This document shows positions 47,673 through 55,864 of a DNA stretch of 64,000 nucleotides, piece after piece; within the stretch, counting starts at the first letter, position 1, and the number at the start of each line of letters is the position of its first letter. Both the position numbers and the translations under genes were made by a program. Location: assembly GCF_021354595.1 (NCBI RefSeq), contig NZ_JADWYJ010000001.1:39446-103445 (forward strand). Reading direction: 5' to 3'. The notes under the pieces were generated by a model. The model saw only the letters and a program-made list of their open reading frames with translations, searched no databases and was not told the DNA's origin. The DNA comes from Maribellus sp. CM-23. Its GTDB lineage: Bacteria; Bacteroidota; Bacteroidia; Bacteroidales; Prolixibacteraceae.

Positions 47673-50546
47673 ATGGGCAAAATTGGAACCTTTTATCTTT
47701 TAGCTTTCCTAGTGTTCCTTTCAAATATTCTTTTGGGACAGACAAATAACAATGATCATTACAACATAAGAGTCAGAGAGTTATACAATGCAGGCATTAA
47801 CCTAAATAATCAAAAAAGAAGTATTGAGGCTCTTGATTCATTTAAACTCGCTCTCGACTATAGAAAAAAAATTTATGGAGAGGAAAATTATTTTTTAGGG
47901 ACAATATATGTTTCCATTGGAATTACCTACAAATTACTGGGCAGAAATGAAGAAGCACTTCGAAATTATAAGTTAGCAGAAAAAAACTATCTTTTAAGAA
48001 ATGACTCAAACTTAGTTTCTTTGGCCAGGCTATATCGAAATATAGGTAATATCTATCGAGCGAAATTAGACTATCTACAAGCTTTAAAATATTCTCAACA
48101 ATCTCTAAATATCTATTCAAACCAATCCTCCATCAATGAATACGATATACTAGAGGCGAACTATGCTATTGCAGAAATTCACTATTTGAGGGAAGATTAT
48201 CAAGATGCCATCGAAATGCTTAAGCTGTATGAGAGTACACCAGATACACTAAATAGAATTTATTATTTAGAATTATTGGGTATTATTTATCAAAAAACAG
48301 ATAACGTTAGCTTAGCCAAACAATATTATGAGAAGAATTTAGCTCTTTCCATATCTTATTATGGAAAAGATCACCTAGAAACGGCAATTACTTACCTTAA
48401 TTATTCTGAATTTCTTTCTAGTATATCTGAATATGAAGACGGTCTGGCAGCTTTAAATAATGCATTTAATATTATCAGAAAAAGCCAAGATAAAAGAGGA
48501 GTTGAACTATCACGCTACTATGAGTTCAAAGGAGAACTCATAAGGAATAGACCCATTGAATCTCCAAGTGTACTTTCATTTAAACAGCAAAAAAGGAAAA
48601 ATCTGGAAGAAGCAATACAATGGTATAGCGAGAGCCTGCAAGCGCTTTACAAAGAAGATACCGAACTTAAAATAGGGAATTTAACCACCGATAACTGTTT
48701 ATCATTTACTGACTGTGTTATACTGTTAAAGACCATAGCCGATACTTACTCAGAAATAGCTATCCTAAATAATGACCCCAAAGGTGATATTTATTTGAGT
48801 TCGCTGGAAAACGCTCTTGAATACTATAAGGTAACCAGCCAACTAATCCAACGCGCGCGAATGGAAATATCAAGTGATGAGAGCAAGCTACAGCTCGCCA
48901 GCCTTGAATCGTCAACATTCTCGAAAACCATTGAAACTGCTTACCTGGCTTATGATTACAATCAGGACGAGCAATACCTGGACCTTGCATTTCAGAATGC
49001 AGAGCAAATGAAAAGTATCGCTGTTTTTGACAAAATATCGGATGACCTTGCCCAGGAAAACAGCCTGATTCCTGACACTCTACTAGAACTCGAAAGCAAG
49101 CTAAACAGTACCATATCAACCTTTAACGAAAAATTATTTGAGGAGCAAAGTAAAGACAGTGCCGATTCAAAGTTAATTGCAGAGTACAACAACAAAATTT
49201 TTGAGGCCTCGAAAAGCCGCGACGAACTGAATCACCTATTAGAAGAAGAATATCCGGATTATTACAACCTGAAATATTCCGCTTCCATGCTTAATGTAAA
49301 TGATGTACAAAATAAACTAAAAAAGAATGAAGCAATAATCGAATATGCAATCAATCAAACAGATACTGCATCAGAGCTGTTTACTTTTCTGATTACAAAA
49401 GACCACAAGTTCTTTACTTCTCAAAAGATATCTTCCGATATGCAGCGGTCGCTCGAGTACATGTTTCATTTTATGACTACTCCCAATTTTCTTTTTACAC
49501 ACAACGAGGATTCAAAGCAATATTGCCAAGCCGCCAACGATATGTACACATTGCTGTTGCAGCCTTTTCAATATGCGCTAAAGAATATGAACTTAATTAT
49601 TATTCCTGACGGGAAACTGAATTACATTGCGTTTGACGGCCTGCTAAAATCACTCCCGGACACAAGCCAGGTGATCGATTTTTCAAAATTGGATTATTTG
49701 ATCCGTGACTTCAATATTAATTATGCCAATTCTGCAAATATTTATTTTAAGAACAGCCACTCCAAACGCCAGTTAAAAAATCACACACTGGCATTTGCTC
49801 CATTATATGCTTCCGAAAAGTTTGAACTATCAAATGCCAGTTACACGCTAATGCCACTTCCGGGTGTGCAAAAGGAAGTAGACGCTATTGCAAAGACCGT
49901 AAAAACAGACGTTTACAGGGGACATGAAGCAACGGAAGAAAATTTCAGAAAATTTAGCCAGGAATACGACATATTGCATTTGGCTATGCACGCATATATC
50001 AACGATTCCCTTCCGGCGTTCTCGAGACTTGCTTTCTCGCCAATGCCGGAAACGCCCAATGAACCGCTTGACAAAGACGGCTGGCTTAATACCGCAGACA
50101 TCTACAACCTGAATTTACGAAATGCAAGGCTTACAGTCCTAAGTGCCTGCAACACAGGAGTGGGAAGAATGCAAAAAGGAGAAGGATTAATGAGTCTCTC
50201 CAGAGGATTTTTATATGCCGGCTGCCCTTCTATTGTGGTTTCGCTCTGGGAAGTTGAAGACCAGGCAGGAACGGAGATAATGACATCCTTTTACAAAAAC
50301 CTTAAAAAAGGAAAAACCAAAGACGAAGCACTAAGATTAGCCAAAATAGAATACCTGGATCAATCCAATTCAAGATTGGCGCACCCTCACTATTGGATGA
50401 GTTTTAAGTCCATCGGAGACAATTCGCCACTTTACACCAGTTATGATATCTATTTCTTTGGAATTCTTATTTTACTCATTCTTATTTTCTCTATTGACCA
50501 GATCTTACGCATAAAGAAAGCCCGTCAGAAAAGACAGGCTTTATGA
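47673..50546 (+). CDS. Exported TPR-CHAT protein, probable caspase-like protease with C-terminal membrane anchor
   Basis: The 957-residue protein has a signal peptide (about 1-22, with YLLAFLVFLSNILLGQ), TPR repeats over about 30-300 (for example EALDSFKLALDYRKKIYG and EEALRNYKLAEKNYL), a helical middle part, and a C-terminal CHAT domain (about 600-915). The CHAT dyad is intact: His773 in HLAMHAYIND and Cys826 in VLSACNTGVGRMQKGEG. A final helix (about 925-942) with a basic tail (RIKKARQKRQ) anchors it, leaving the protease in the periplasm. It faces a convergent anti-sigma-like gene and ECF sigma gene and is divergent from the GG peptide. Substrate unknown; the anti-sigma protein and the peptide are the obvious candidates. 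Confidence 0.9.
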   Translation: MGKIGTFYLLAFLVFLSNILLGQTNNNDHYNIRVRELYNAGINLNNQKRSIEALDSFKLALDYRKKIYGEENYFLGTIYVSIGITYKLLGRNEEALRNYKLAEKNYLLRNDSNLVSLARLYRNIGNIYRAKLDYLQALKYSQQSLNIYSNQSSINEYDILEANYAIAEIHYLREDYQDAIEMLKLYESTPDTLNRIYYLELLGIIYQKTDNVSLAKQYYEKNLALSISYYGKDHLETAITYLNYSEFLSSISEYEDGLAALNNAFNIIRKSQDKRGVELSRYYEFKGELIRNRPIESPSVLSFKQQKRKNLEEAIQWYSESLQALYKEDTELKIGNLTTDNCLSFTDCVILLKTIADTYSEIAILNNDPKGDIYLSSLENALEYYKVTSQLIQRARMEISSDESKLQLASLESSTFSKTIETAYLAYDYNQDEQYLDLAFQNAEQMKSIAVFDKISDDLAQENSLIPDTLLELESKLNSTISTFNEKLFEEQSKDSADSKLIAEYNNKIFEASKSRDELNHLLEEEYPDYYNLKYSASMLNVNDVQNKLKKNEAIIEYAINQTDTASELFTFLITKDHKFFTSQKISSDMQRSLEYMFHFMTTPNFLFTHNEDSKQYCQAANDMYTLLLQPFQYALKNMNLIIIPDGKLNYIAFDGLLKSLPDTSQVIDFSKLDYLIRDFNINYANSANIYFKNSHSKRQLKNHTLAFAPLYASEKFELSNASYTLMPLPGVQKEVDAIAKTVKTDVYRGHEATEENFRKFSQEYDILHLAMHAYINDSLPAFSRLAFSPMPETPNEPLDKDGWLNTADIYNLNLRNARLTVLSACNTGVGRMQKGEGLMSLSRGFLYAGCPSIVVSLWEVEDQAGTEIMTSFYKNLKKGKTKDEALRLAKIEYLDQSNSRLAHPHYWMSFKSIGDNSPLYTSYDIYFFGILILLILIFSIDQILRIKKARQKRQAL
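50517..50542 (+). terminator. Hairpin at the 3' end of the TPR-CHAT gene
   Basis: AAAGCCcGTC / GACaGGCTTT with an AGAAAA loop overlaps the last codons. It is followed by ATGAATGTGTATTTTTT, whose late T run makes it a possible intrinsic terminator. Confidence 0.5.
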
Positions 50547-50743
50547 ATGTGTATTTTTTCGAATAAATCTATTTCGCGTTGAATGTGTATATCTTCTACT
50601 TTGTTTCTTGATTCAATTTTATGGTGAATGTGTATTTAAAATCGAATCAGTCTATTTATTTCATTTGAACGCTTGTGTTATTTTGTTTCTCGATTCAATC
50701 TTTAAAAAGGTGAATGTGTATTTAAAATTGAATCAATCCACTT
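50544..50743 (+). repeat. Direct repeats of the GAATGTGTATTT motif downstream of the CHAT gene
   Basis: Three full copies occur: 50544-50574 (GAATGTGTATTT-TTT-CGAATAAATCTATTT), 50624-50660 (GTGAATGTGTATTTAAAA-T-CGAATCAGTCTATTTA) and 50710-50743 (a diverged form). A fragment (GAATGTGTAT) lies at 50581-50590. The last two full copies sit inside ~60-bp direct repeats that begin TTTGTTTCTTGATTCAAT and TTTGTTTCTCGATTCAAT. In each, GATTCAATTTT-like and AAAATyGAATC arms could fold into a stem with the GTGAATGTGTA motif in the loop. The copies are inverted relative to the one at 47540-47581. Confidence 0.75.
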
Positions 50744-50758
50744 TTGAATGAACAGAAT

Positions 50759-52276
50759 TTATTTAAACGTATACCTTAACTTGCGAATAATGGCTTTTGC
50801 ATCTTTTTCGTAGTGTCCCTTACGGTCGATTACTGCCAGCAGCTCAGCCCTTGCCTCACTTCGCTTGTTCTCTTTCAAGTAGCACAAAGCTTTATACCAC
50901 TCTGCTTCTTCCACGAATAAGTTATTTCCATGATTTATAACTTTCGTATATTCCTGAATTGCATTGTCGTACTGATCCAGGTTCTGATAACTCAATCCTT
51001 TGTAAAACTGGGCAACAAAGGCCTGGTCTTTCTGCGGAGTGACATTGTCCAGCTCTTTGATCGCTTTTTGATAATCGGATTGCTGGAAGTATATTTTTGC
51101 CGTCTGAATCGCGTCCAAACTTGCGTTCACAGAACGTTCGGAAGCCCAGGTAGGTGTTTCAAAATATTTTGCATAGGTCCCCTGAGTCGACTGCATTCCG
51201 GTATTTAAAATGCCCGCCAAACCGATCAAAACAACGATCATAGCCACACTGTTTCTCCAGAATCGCGTAGACTGCGTATCGAATCGTGGCATTACGATCG
51301 ATTTTACTTCTTGCTTTTCTGAACCTCTGCGTGCCTCCGACAGGCTTTCCCGTAACGAGATAATGTCTTTTTCACCGATGGCTGAATTTATGTGTTCACG
51401 CAACGAGAGCTCAGCCATCAAGTCGGTATTTTCTTTTAATTCGATATTAAACTCTTCCAGTAATTCTTCATCGTCAAGAACACCATCGATAAAGTCTTCA
51501 ATTGTATTTTCGCTTACATTCCACGAAGTTTCTGCATCCATAATGCTGCTCATCTCGTCTCTCAGCTTCATTACATCAAATTCTTCGAGCGCAGCCTCCA
51601 ATTCCATATGCAGATTCACTTCTTCGAGCAGTTGCTTATTCTGCTTCATTTCAGCTTCAAATTCAGCCAAAATATTGTCATCCATCTCTCCGTTCAGGTA
51701 GTCATCAATTTCTTCGGCAGAATACTGAGGTTCTACAGATTTGGCTACCTGCTGCAAGGTTTCACGGAGATTCATTATGTCAGCTTCCAAAACGGCTTCT
51801 TCAAGGCCATCCAAATCTTCCATTTCGAAGCCATTCAGTTCCTCATCGTAACCGTTGACTTCGGCTCCATTCTGACCTTGTTCCTTGTAGAAATGATGGA
51901 TATTCTCGTTACTTGTCTTTTCGTGTTGATACACGTGCACCTTGGGCAACGATTCAAAACTGTCCACCAGTTCTGCAAAAGTCAATTCGTCTGTCAGCTC
52001 CTGGATTTCTTCCAAATCCTCCAGCAAAGCAAACGATCCGTTTGTAATTTTTTCTGATTTTGTTTCCTCCTGAATTTCCAGAAGTTTGCCTTTGAGGTTT
52101 AACACGTCCATTTCGAGCACTGCGGCCTGTAGATTTTTGTGAAGTTCTACTTCTTCCTTCAGCTCTTGATTGAATTCCAGTTCTTTTTCGAATTCAAGTC
52201 TTTGCTGTGCGTCCATTAAATCTAAACAATAGTCTTCAATGCGTCCAATTAATTCTGTTTTAGGTGTCATCTTCAA
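50759..52276 (-). CDS. Membrane anti-sigma-like protein with three tandem repeats and periplasmic TPRs
   Basis: The 505-residue protein has a very acidic N-terminal two thirds containing three full copies of a ~65-residue helical module (about 8-72, 190-255, 258-322) plus a half copy (about 155-185). Each pairs an I-x-D/E-(D/E)-(Y/F) start such as IDDYLNGEMDDNILAEFEAE with an ending like FDVMKLRDEMSSI. The module looks like the N-terminal part of zinc-less anti-sigma domains. One helix (about 340-357) crosses the membrane, followed by ~148 residues with TPR-like repeats (DYQKAIKELDNV, YDNAIQEYTKVI). It overlaps the sigma gene by 17 bp, as anti-sigma partners do. Sigma binding is inferred. Confidence 0.8.
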   Translation of the reverse strand: MKMTPKTELIGRIEDYCLDLMDAQQRLEFEKELEFNQELKEEVELHKNLQAAVLEMDVLNLKGKLLEIQEETKSEKITNGSFALLEDLEEIQELTDELTFAELVDSFESLPKVHVYQHEKTSNENIHHFYKEQGQNGAEVNGYDEELNGFEMEDLDGLEEAVLEADIMNLRETLQQVAKSVEPQYSAEEIDDYLNGEMDDNILAEFEAEMKQNKQLLEEVNLHMELEAALEEFDVMKLRDEMSSIMDAETSWNVSENTIEDFIDGVLDDEELLEEFNIELKENTDLMAELSLREHINSAIGEKDIISLRESLSEARRGSEKQEVKSIVMPRFDTQSTRFWRNSVAMIVVLIGLAGILNTGMQSTQGTYAKYFETPTWASERSVNASLDAIQTAKIYFQQSDYQKAIKELDNVTPQKDQAFVAQFYKGLSYQNLDQYDNAIQEYTKVINHGNNLFVEEAEWYKALCYLKENKRSEARAELLAVIDRKGHYEKDAKAIIRKLRYTFK

Positions 52277-52847
52277 GTATTTTTTTAAATTCTGTATCTT
52301 GCTTAATCCTTTTTATAAGCAGCTCTTTACACTTGAATTTTCGGGTTTTTGCATATTTCTCCGTTTTAAAGCCCATAATGCTTGCAATTTCTTTAAGCGA
52401 GACTTTTTCGAAAAACAGCTGCAACAACTTCTGGCAATCAGAACTAAGGGTTTTAAAATGCTTTTGATACAAACCGTACTTTTCGTTTTTTTCTACCAAT
52501 TCCATCAGGTTATCATCGTAAATATCTTCCTGATATGGTAACGAATCGTTCAGTTTTTCTCGTTCTATTCGTCGTTTTTCAAGTTGTTTCAACCATAGAA
52601 ACCTGCAAACCGAAAATAAATAGCCTTGAAAAGAACTCTTTTCGAAAATTAAATCATTCTCCTTTAATTTTCTGTAAATCACGATAATGGCTTCCTGAAA
52701 TATATCGCTGGCATCATCTTCACTTCCCTGGTTCTTCTTAATGAAATAATTTACTTTATAGTAGTACTGTTTATAGATGTACTGTAAAATTAAATTATCA
52801 TGCCTTAAGATTCCTTTCAGGATTTGCGCATCCGTATAGTTTATCAT
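52260..52847 (-). CDS. ECF-type RNA polymerase sigma factor
   Basis: The 195-residue sigma-70 family protein has region 2 (about 20-90, with ASDIFQEAIIVIYRKL and FQGYLFSVCRFLWLKQ) and region 4 (about 130-185, with LSSDCQKLLQLFFEKVSLKEIASIMG). No region 3 is present, so it is extracytoplasmic-function type. Region 4 ends in a Lys-rich helix. It is the first gene of a two-gene unit with the anti-sigma-like protein. Its own upstream sequence contains the element shared with the GG-peptide gene, which suggests autoregulation. Confidence 0.92.
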   Translation of the reverse strand: MINYTDAQILKGILRHDNLILQYIYKQYYYKVNYFIKKNQGSEDDASDIFQEAIIVIYRKLKENDLIFEKSSFQGYLFSVCRFLWLKQLEKRRIEREKLNDSLPYQEDIYDDNLMELVEKNEKYGLYQKHFKTLSSDCQKLLQLFFEKVSLKEIASIMGFKTEKYAKTRKFKCKELLIKRIKQDTEFKKILEDDT

Positions 52848-52856
52848 GTTCTATTA

Positions 52857-52887
52857 TATTATTCGATTATTACGAAAAAGGTAACCC
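52857..52887 (-). promoter_or_regulatory. Shared promoter element upstream of the ECF sigma gene
   Basis: On the minus strand GGGTTACCTTTTT (52875-52887), 10 bp, then GAATA (52860-52864) and ATATAATAG. The 13-mer and the 10-bp spacing are identical to those at 47587-47614. The putative -10 lies only ~12 bp from the ATG, so the leader would be very short. Confidence 0.6.
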
Positions 52888-53040
52888 TTTATTTAAAATT
52901 ATTCTATTCACAACTTAATCAACAATCTCCACTAAAAGCATCAACTAAGCTAATAAACAATGAATTACAATAAAAGTTAAAGATAAAAATTATCTTAAAA
53001 AAAGAAGCATAAGAGAAAAAATATGTTCAAAGGGGGCTAA

Positions 53041-53077
53041 AAACAAAAAGGACGGGTTCAACAACCCATCCTTTTCT
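53041..53077 (-). terminator. Terminator of the tonB gene
   Basis: On the minus strand an AAAAGGAtGGGTT / AACCCgTCCTTTTT stem with a GTTG loop is followed by GTTTTT. Confidence 0.75.
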
Positions 53078-53208
53078 CATTAAACTAACTAACCTAACTA
53101 AACCTAAACTTATGAAAATAAACGTACCGCAAAGATATAGCCGGAGAGCAAATGGAGCAAAAGAAAGGTGTTAAATCATGTTAAAGGCCCGATAAATTAA
53201 CATGAATG

Positions 53209-53952
53209 TTACTGAGCAACGAAAGTATAATGAATTGTCCCTTTTTGAAGGGCCGGAGCAGCATCGTCTTTGTTAAAAATGGTACGGGTTGCCGCTTCCT
53301 GTGCGTACAAAAATATTTGCTGGTCGCGAATGGAATTGTTCTTTCTGGCGGTGGCGTCCACCACTGTCCCGTCACGGTTCACTTTAATATCCACAATAAC
53401 AGTCCCACCTCCCTGCGCCAGGTAAACCGGAACAGGCAGACTCACATGGTAACGGTTCTCCAGGTAATAAACAATGTTACTTTCGCCTGCATAAATCACA
53501 TTTTTAATGGAATCCCTGTCCATGCCCTCTGTCGTTTCAACGGGCATCTTAATTTCGCTGAGATCCACTACGTCTTTTGAAAGGTTGTTACTAACGCTTG
53601 ACGACAGTTTTTGGGCGGCTTCCACTTCTTTTAAATATTCATTGTCGAAGAATTCTTCTTTTGAAGTGGTGGTATTCTCACGCGCCGAGCGGTTGGACGC
53701 CAGGTTGGTTCTGTTGTTGACAGTTGGAGCGGGAGCTTGTTGTTGCTGTTTCTCCTGTTGTTCGGGTTCTTCCTCCGGAAGCTCGGGTTCGGGAATATTA
53801 TCCGGAAACTCAATCAGTATGACTTCTTCCTTAATGTTTCCCTTTTTGTCGATATCGGCCAGCAAGAAAGCTGAAAAAAGAAGAATGTGAAAGACCAGTG
53901 TCCCCATCACTCCGTAAATATTTCTCCGATATATATTCCCCAGTTTTTGCAC
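53209..53952 (-). CDS. TonB-family energy transducer
   Basis: The 247-residue protein has one N-terminal helix (about 12-33), an acidic Pro/Glu/Gln-rich periplasmic linker (PEPELPEEEPEQQ, then a Gln run) and a C-terminal TonB-like domain. The domain contains GGTVIVDIKVNRDGTVVDATA and ends GTIHYTFVAQ. It would couple proton motive force to outer-membrane receptors; no ExbB/ExbD or receptor is adjacent. It could serve the vitamin B12 system nearby, but nothing in the sequence proves that. Confidence 0.85.
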   Translation of the reverse strand: MQKLGNIYRRNIYGVMGTLVFHILLFSAFLLADIDKKGNIKEEVILIEFPDNIPEPELPEEEPEQQEKQQQQAPAPTVNNRTNLASNRSARENTTTSKEEFFDNEYLKEVEAAQKLSSSVSNNLSKDVVDLSEIKMPVETTEGMDRDSIKNVIYAGESNIVYYLENRYHVSLPVPVYLAQGGGTVIVDIKVNRDGTVVDATARKNNSIRDQQIFLYAQEAATRTIFNKDDAAPALQKGTIHYTFVAQ

Positions 53953-54017
53953 CCGACAAAAGTATAAAATTAAGTGCTATTAAGATTCTACCTGAAAGGC
54001 ATGAATCTTCTGCAAAT

Positions 54018-54050
54018 AAAAAGGTGTTAACAATAACGCTAACACCTCTC
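54018..54050 (-). terminator. Terminator of the sugar-phosphate isomerase-like gene
   Basis: AGGTGTTA / TAACACCT on the minus strand is followed by TTTTTATTTG, 27 bp after the stop at 54077. Confidence 0.75.
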
Positions 54051-54076
54051 AAATATTTAGTAAATATAAACTTCTT

Positions 54077-54913
54077 TTAGCGGGTTGCTACAATCATGGC
54101 CCTAAAATAACCGATTGATTCGGCAATTCCCATAAACGGGTTATCCATATTACGTTCGTGTTCCAGGCTAATTACGCCTGTGTAATTCACCTCTCTCACC
54201 ATCTTTACAAAAGCCGGAAAATCGATAATACCGCGTCCAACTTCCACCGAATAGCCCAGTTTTGTAGTTCCGGTAACATCTTTCAGGTGAATGTCAAAAA
54301 CACGTGAATGATACTTTTTGAGATCGGCCACAGGATCTTTACCGTTCCGGGTATCGTGGCCAATGTCCAGACACATGCCCATTCTTGGGTCAAGGTCTTT
54401 TGTTTTTTCCCAAACCTCGTCAGCATCCTGGTAAATGTCAATGTCCGGGCCGTGCAGGTGAATGGCATAAAAGAAACCGTATTCTTTTACTTTTTCTTCC
54501 ACATACGGTAACAGGTCGTAATTCGGCACCCCGACAATCGTATTCACTCCTACCCTTTTGGCGTATTCAAAATATTTGTCGATGTCTTCTTTCGAACGCA
54601 TGTAGAGAGGCCCCACGGCATAGCCTTTTACACCGTATTCGGCACATTTGGCATGGAAAGCTGCAATTTCCTCATCGGTACTTTCAATGGGTAAATGAAA
54701 ATCCTTGATACACAAATAATGAACATCGCAACGCTTCAGCGTCTCCAGTGTAGTTTGCAAATCAAATTTATGAAAGGTATAACCGGCAACTCCCAGTTTG
54801 AAATTTTCTTTTGTTTCGGGTGCGGGCTGCGGATCGGGCCTTTGGGCTTGCTGAGCAACCACCGCCAGTTGCAACAAGAAAATCAGAAAAGTAAATGTTA
54901 GAAATTTCTTCAT
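54077..54913 (-). CDS. Exported sugar phosphate isomerase/epimerase-like protein
   Basis: The 278-residue protein has a signal peptide (about 1-20, ending AVVAQQ). Its TIM barrel is of the xylose-isomerase-like family (AP endonuclease 2 superfamily). The metal-site segments are YAIHLHGPDID, GMCLDIGHDTRNG, VFDIHLKDVTG and GVISLEHER. Such exported members are common in Bacteroidota near sugar degradation genes; here it stands alone and the substrate is unknown. Confidence 0.87.
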   Translation of the reverse strand: MKKFLTFTFLIFLLQLAVVAQQAQRPDPQPAPETKENFKLGVAGYTFHKFDLQTTLETLKRCDVHYLCIKDFHLPIESTDEEIAAFHAKCAEYGVKGYAVGPLYMRSKEDIDKYFEYAKRVGVNTIVGVPNYDLLPYVEEKVKEYGFFYAIHLHGPDIDIYQDADEVWEKTKDLDPRMGMCLDIGHDTRNGKDPVADLKKYHSRVFDIHLKDVTGTTKLGYSVEVGRGIIDFPAFVKMVREVNYTGVISLEHERNMDNPFMGIAESIGYFRAMIVATR

Positions 54914-55050
54914 GGTTCAATGATTTAGATGTAATGGGTATAAAAGTAGCAAATAATTTACGGAAGCAGACCTACCAAGTAAAAATGGAATGCAGGGCAT
55001 CGCATAATCACCAACCAGTAAATCTTAATTGCTGAAAATTTCAACAGGTT

Positions 55051-55860
55051 TCACGAAAGCTTTTTTGTACTCATTACGTCTTCCGAAATCAAGAAAACAA
55101 CCGGTTTCCCGGAAACGGGATTGGTACGGGTAATCACTACTGTATCGTACACCGCCTCAATGTCTTTGTAATTAAGCACGTCCATCGGAACTCCTGTCTT
55201 TCTGACTCCCCCCTTTTGCATCATGATCAGCTGATCACAGTATTCACCGGCCAGGTTTAGGTCGTGAATAATCATCAGGATGGTCAGTTTCAGGTCGTGG
55301 CTCAGGCGGCGGATAAGATTCAGAATCTGAACCTGGTGCGTTATGTCGAGGTGCGATGTGGGTTCATCCAGCAAAAGCAACTGGGGCTCCTGGGCAAGCG
55401 CACGGGCAATGCCGGCCAGCTGTTGCTCCCCTCCGCTCAACGCGTTCATGTACTTGTTCCGAAGCCGGTCCACACCGGTTAATTTCATGTATTTCTCGGC
55501 AATGGCAAAGTCGTTCTCGTTTTCGAAAAACTGAAACTGTTTGCGATAAGGCATGCGGCCCATCAGCACATATTCCTCCACCGTCATAGCACCTGCTTCG
55601 ATGGTTTGGGTAACAATGGCCAAGTTTTGCGCCCGTTGCCGCAGACTCATTTTGTGGATGTTTTTCCCGTCTAAAGTAACTACACCCGTTAAGGCTGAAA
55701 GCTCGGCAGAGATTCCTTTAAACAAGGTGGTTTTCCCCGATCCATTCGGGCCAATAATCCCCACAAAATCACCTTTCTGAATCCCAAAGCTGACATCATC
55801 CAGGATAAAATGCCCCGGATATCCGCACGAAAAATGCTCTATTTTAACAAACGACTGCAT
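55051..55860 (-). CDS. btuD: Vitamin B12 ABC transporter, ATPase subunit
   Basis: The 269-residue FecE/BtuD-type ATPase has Walker A GIIGPNGSGKTTL (35-47), the signature ALSGGEQQLAGIARAL, Walker B LLLLDEPTSHLD and the switch His in MIIHDLN. It is the last gene of a three-gene unit (binding protein, permease, ATPase) with 4-bp gaps. The cobalamin riboswitch ahead of the unit identifies the likely substrate; by sequence alone it could be a heme or siderophore importer. Confidence 0.88.
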   Translation of the reverse strand: MQSFVKIEHFSCGYPGHFILDDVSFGIQKGDFVGIIGPNGSGKTTLFKGISAELSALTGVVTLDGKNIHKMSLRQRAQNLAIVTQTIEAGAMTVEEYVLMGRMPYRKQFQFFENENDFAIAEKYMKLTGVDRLRNKYMNALSGGEQQLAGIARALAQEPQLLLLDEPTSHLDITHQVQILNLIRRLSHDLKLTILMIIHDLNLAGEYCDQLIMMQKGGVRKTGVPMDVLNYKDIEAVYDTVVITRTNPVSGKPVVFLISEDVMSTKKLS

Positions 55861-55864
55861 ATAT

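Larger units (their letters stand above)
52848..53208. other. Intergenic region between tonB and the sigma gene
   Basis: About 360 bp. It contains the shared promoter element (52857-52887), AT-rich sequence, the tonB terminator (53041-53077) and a TAACTAACCTAACTAAACC stretch. A 20-codon frame starting at 53113 is too weak to call. Confidence 0.5.

Noticed and set aside
47385..52847. Possibility that the CHAT locus is part of a type III-E CRISPR system
   Set aside because: No CRISPR array, gRAMP (Cas7-11) or Cas1/2-like gene is present in the window, and the CHAT protein carries a signal peptide and membrane anchor, unlike Csx29.
53113..53175. A 20-codon frame (MKINVPQRYSRR...) after a TAACTAACCTAACTAAACC stretch
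   Set aside because: Too short, no conservation evidence, and located between a terminator and the tonB stop on the other strand.
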